From Hyphomicrobiaceae bacterium (lineage in GTDB: Bacteria; Pseudomonadota; Alphaproteobacteria; Rhizobiales; Hyphomicrobiaceae): DNA of 5,405 nt. Both the position numbers and the translations under genes were made by a program. Every line of letters starts with the position of its first letter. Position 1 is the stretch's first letter. The stretch covers positions 1 through 5,405 of the forward strand of contig JANYHP010000526.1 of NCBI GenBank assembly GCA_025359005.1, read 5' to 3'. Below are positions 5,218-5,405 of this stretch, one piece after another. Below the pieces are notes generated by a model. That model saw only the letters and a program-made list of their open reading frames with translations. It was not told the DNA's origin and made no database searches.

Positions 5218-5405
5218 CTAACTGGTTGCCGCTACGCCCAAAACAGTGGCCAGGCAAGCCTCCGCCTCGGCCATGCTGAACGGCTGGGCCGTCCGCGTCA
5301 CGGCCAGCGCGGCCTCAAAGCGCGTGCGCGGCGACCCTTCCAGCCGCGGCACGTTTGCAGCCACATCACGCATCTCGGCCATCCGGCCGTTGCAGTGCAG
5401 CGCCA
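5218..5405 (-). CDS. nagZ: Beta-N-acetylhexosaminidase NagZ, C-terminal end (cut at right edge)
   Basis: The last 61 codons of a minus-strand gene end at TAG (5220-5218). The visible part reads ALHCNGRMAEMRDVAANVP and then an alanine-rich helical tail. The LHCNG...AEM stretch matches the C-terminal part of alphaproteobacterial NagZ, a family 3 glycoside hydrolase that removes N-acetylglucosamine from muropeptides during cell-wall recycling in the cytoplasm. The catalytic residues lie outside the window. Its place directly ahead of scpA and scpB supports the call, as this order is common in alphaproteobacteria. Identification rests on a short tail plus context. Confidence 0.75.
   Translation of the reverse strand, partial: ALHCNGRMAEMRDVAANVPRLEGSPRTRFEAALAVTRTAQPFSMAEAEACLATVLGVAATS

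Noticed and set aside
3278..5221. A 647-codon plus-strand frame antisense to scpB and scpA
   Set aside because: It is Arg/His/Gln-rich and low in complexity, and mirrors two well-supported genes on the other strand. There is no domain or credible ribosome binding site.

Overview
The window (about 64% G+C by eye) looks like chromosomal DNA of an alphaproteobacterium, most likely Rhizobiales-like. Three things point there: a SAM-II (SAM-alpha) riboswitch, which is typical of alphaproteobacterial methionine genes, ahead of an O-succinylhomoserine sulfhydrylase; the nagZ-scpA-scpB gene order; and the style of the proteins. I cannot name the species.

Layout from left to right. (1) Positions 1-839, + strand: the C-terminal part of an ABC-2 type transporter permease, cut by the window edge. 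(2) 840-964: a short intergenic stretch holding an inverted repeat that could be an operator. (3) 965-1501, +: crtZ, a beta-carotene hydroxylase with all four histidine clusters. (4) 1573-1649, +: a complete tRNA-Asp(GTC) with encoded CCA, and a plausible sigma-70-like promoter overlapping the crtZ stop. (5) 1650-2016: a 367-base non-coding leader with a SAM-II riboswitch, a strong hairpin plus T-tract that fits an intrinsic terminator, and three copies of one palindromic element, each with the same GGCC bulge. (6) 2017-3237, +: metZ, a PLP enzyme that makes homocysteine. (7) 3238-3373: a short gap between convergent genes. (8) 3374-5137, - strand: scpB and scpA, the non-SMC subunits of condensin. 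An 18-codon reading frame sits between them and overlaps the scpB start by ATGA. (9) 5218-5405, -: the C-terminal 61 codons of nagZ, cut by the right edge.

How the parts work together. metZ is probably controlled by SAM, the end product of its pathway: the riboswitch is followed within about ten bases by a terminator, so high SAM should stop transcription before the gene. scpA and scpB supply the kleisin and its partner for the SMC complex that organises the chromosome, and they lie downstream of nagZ as is usual in alphaproteobacteria. The tatA gene that often follows scpB in this group is not here; metZ runs into scpB from the opposite side instead. crtZ stands alone, without other carotenoid genes in view.

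No large undescribed system is visible. The most unusual material is the metZ leader: a family of palindromes whose sequence differences preserve base pairing, wrapped around a riboswitch-terminator unit.
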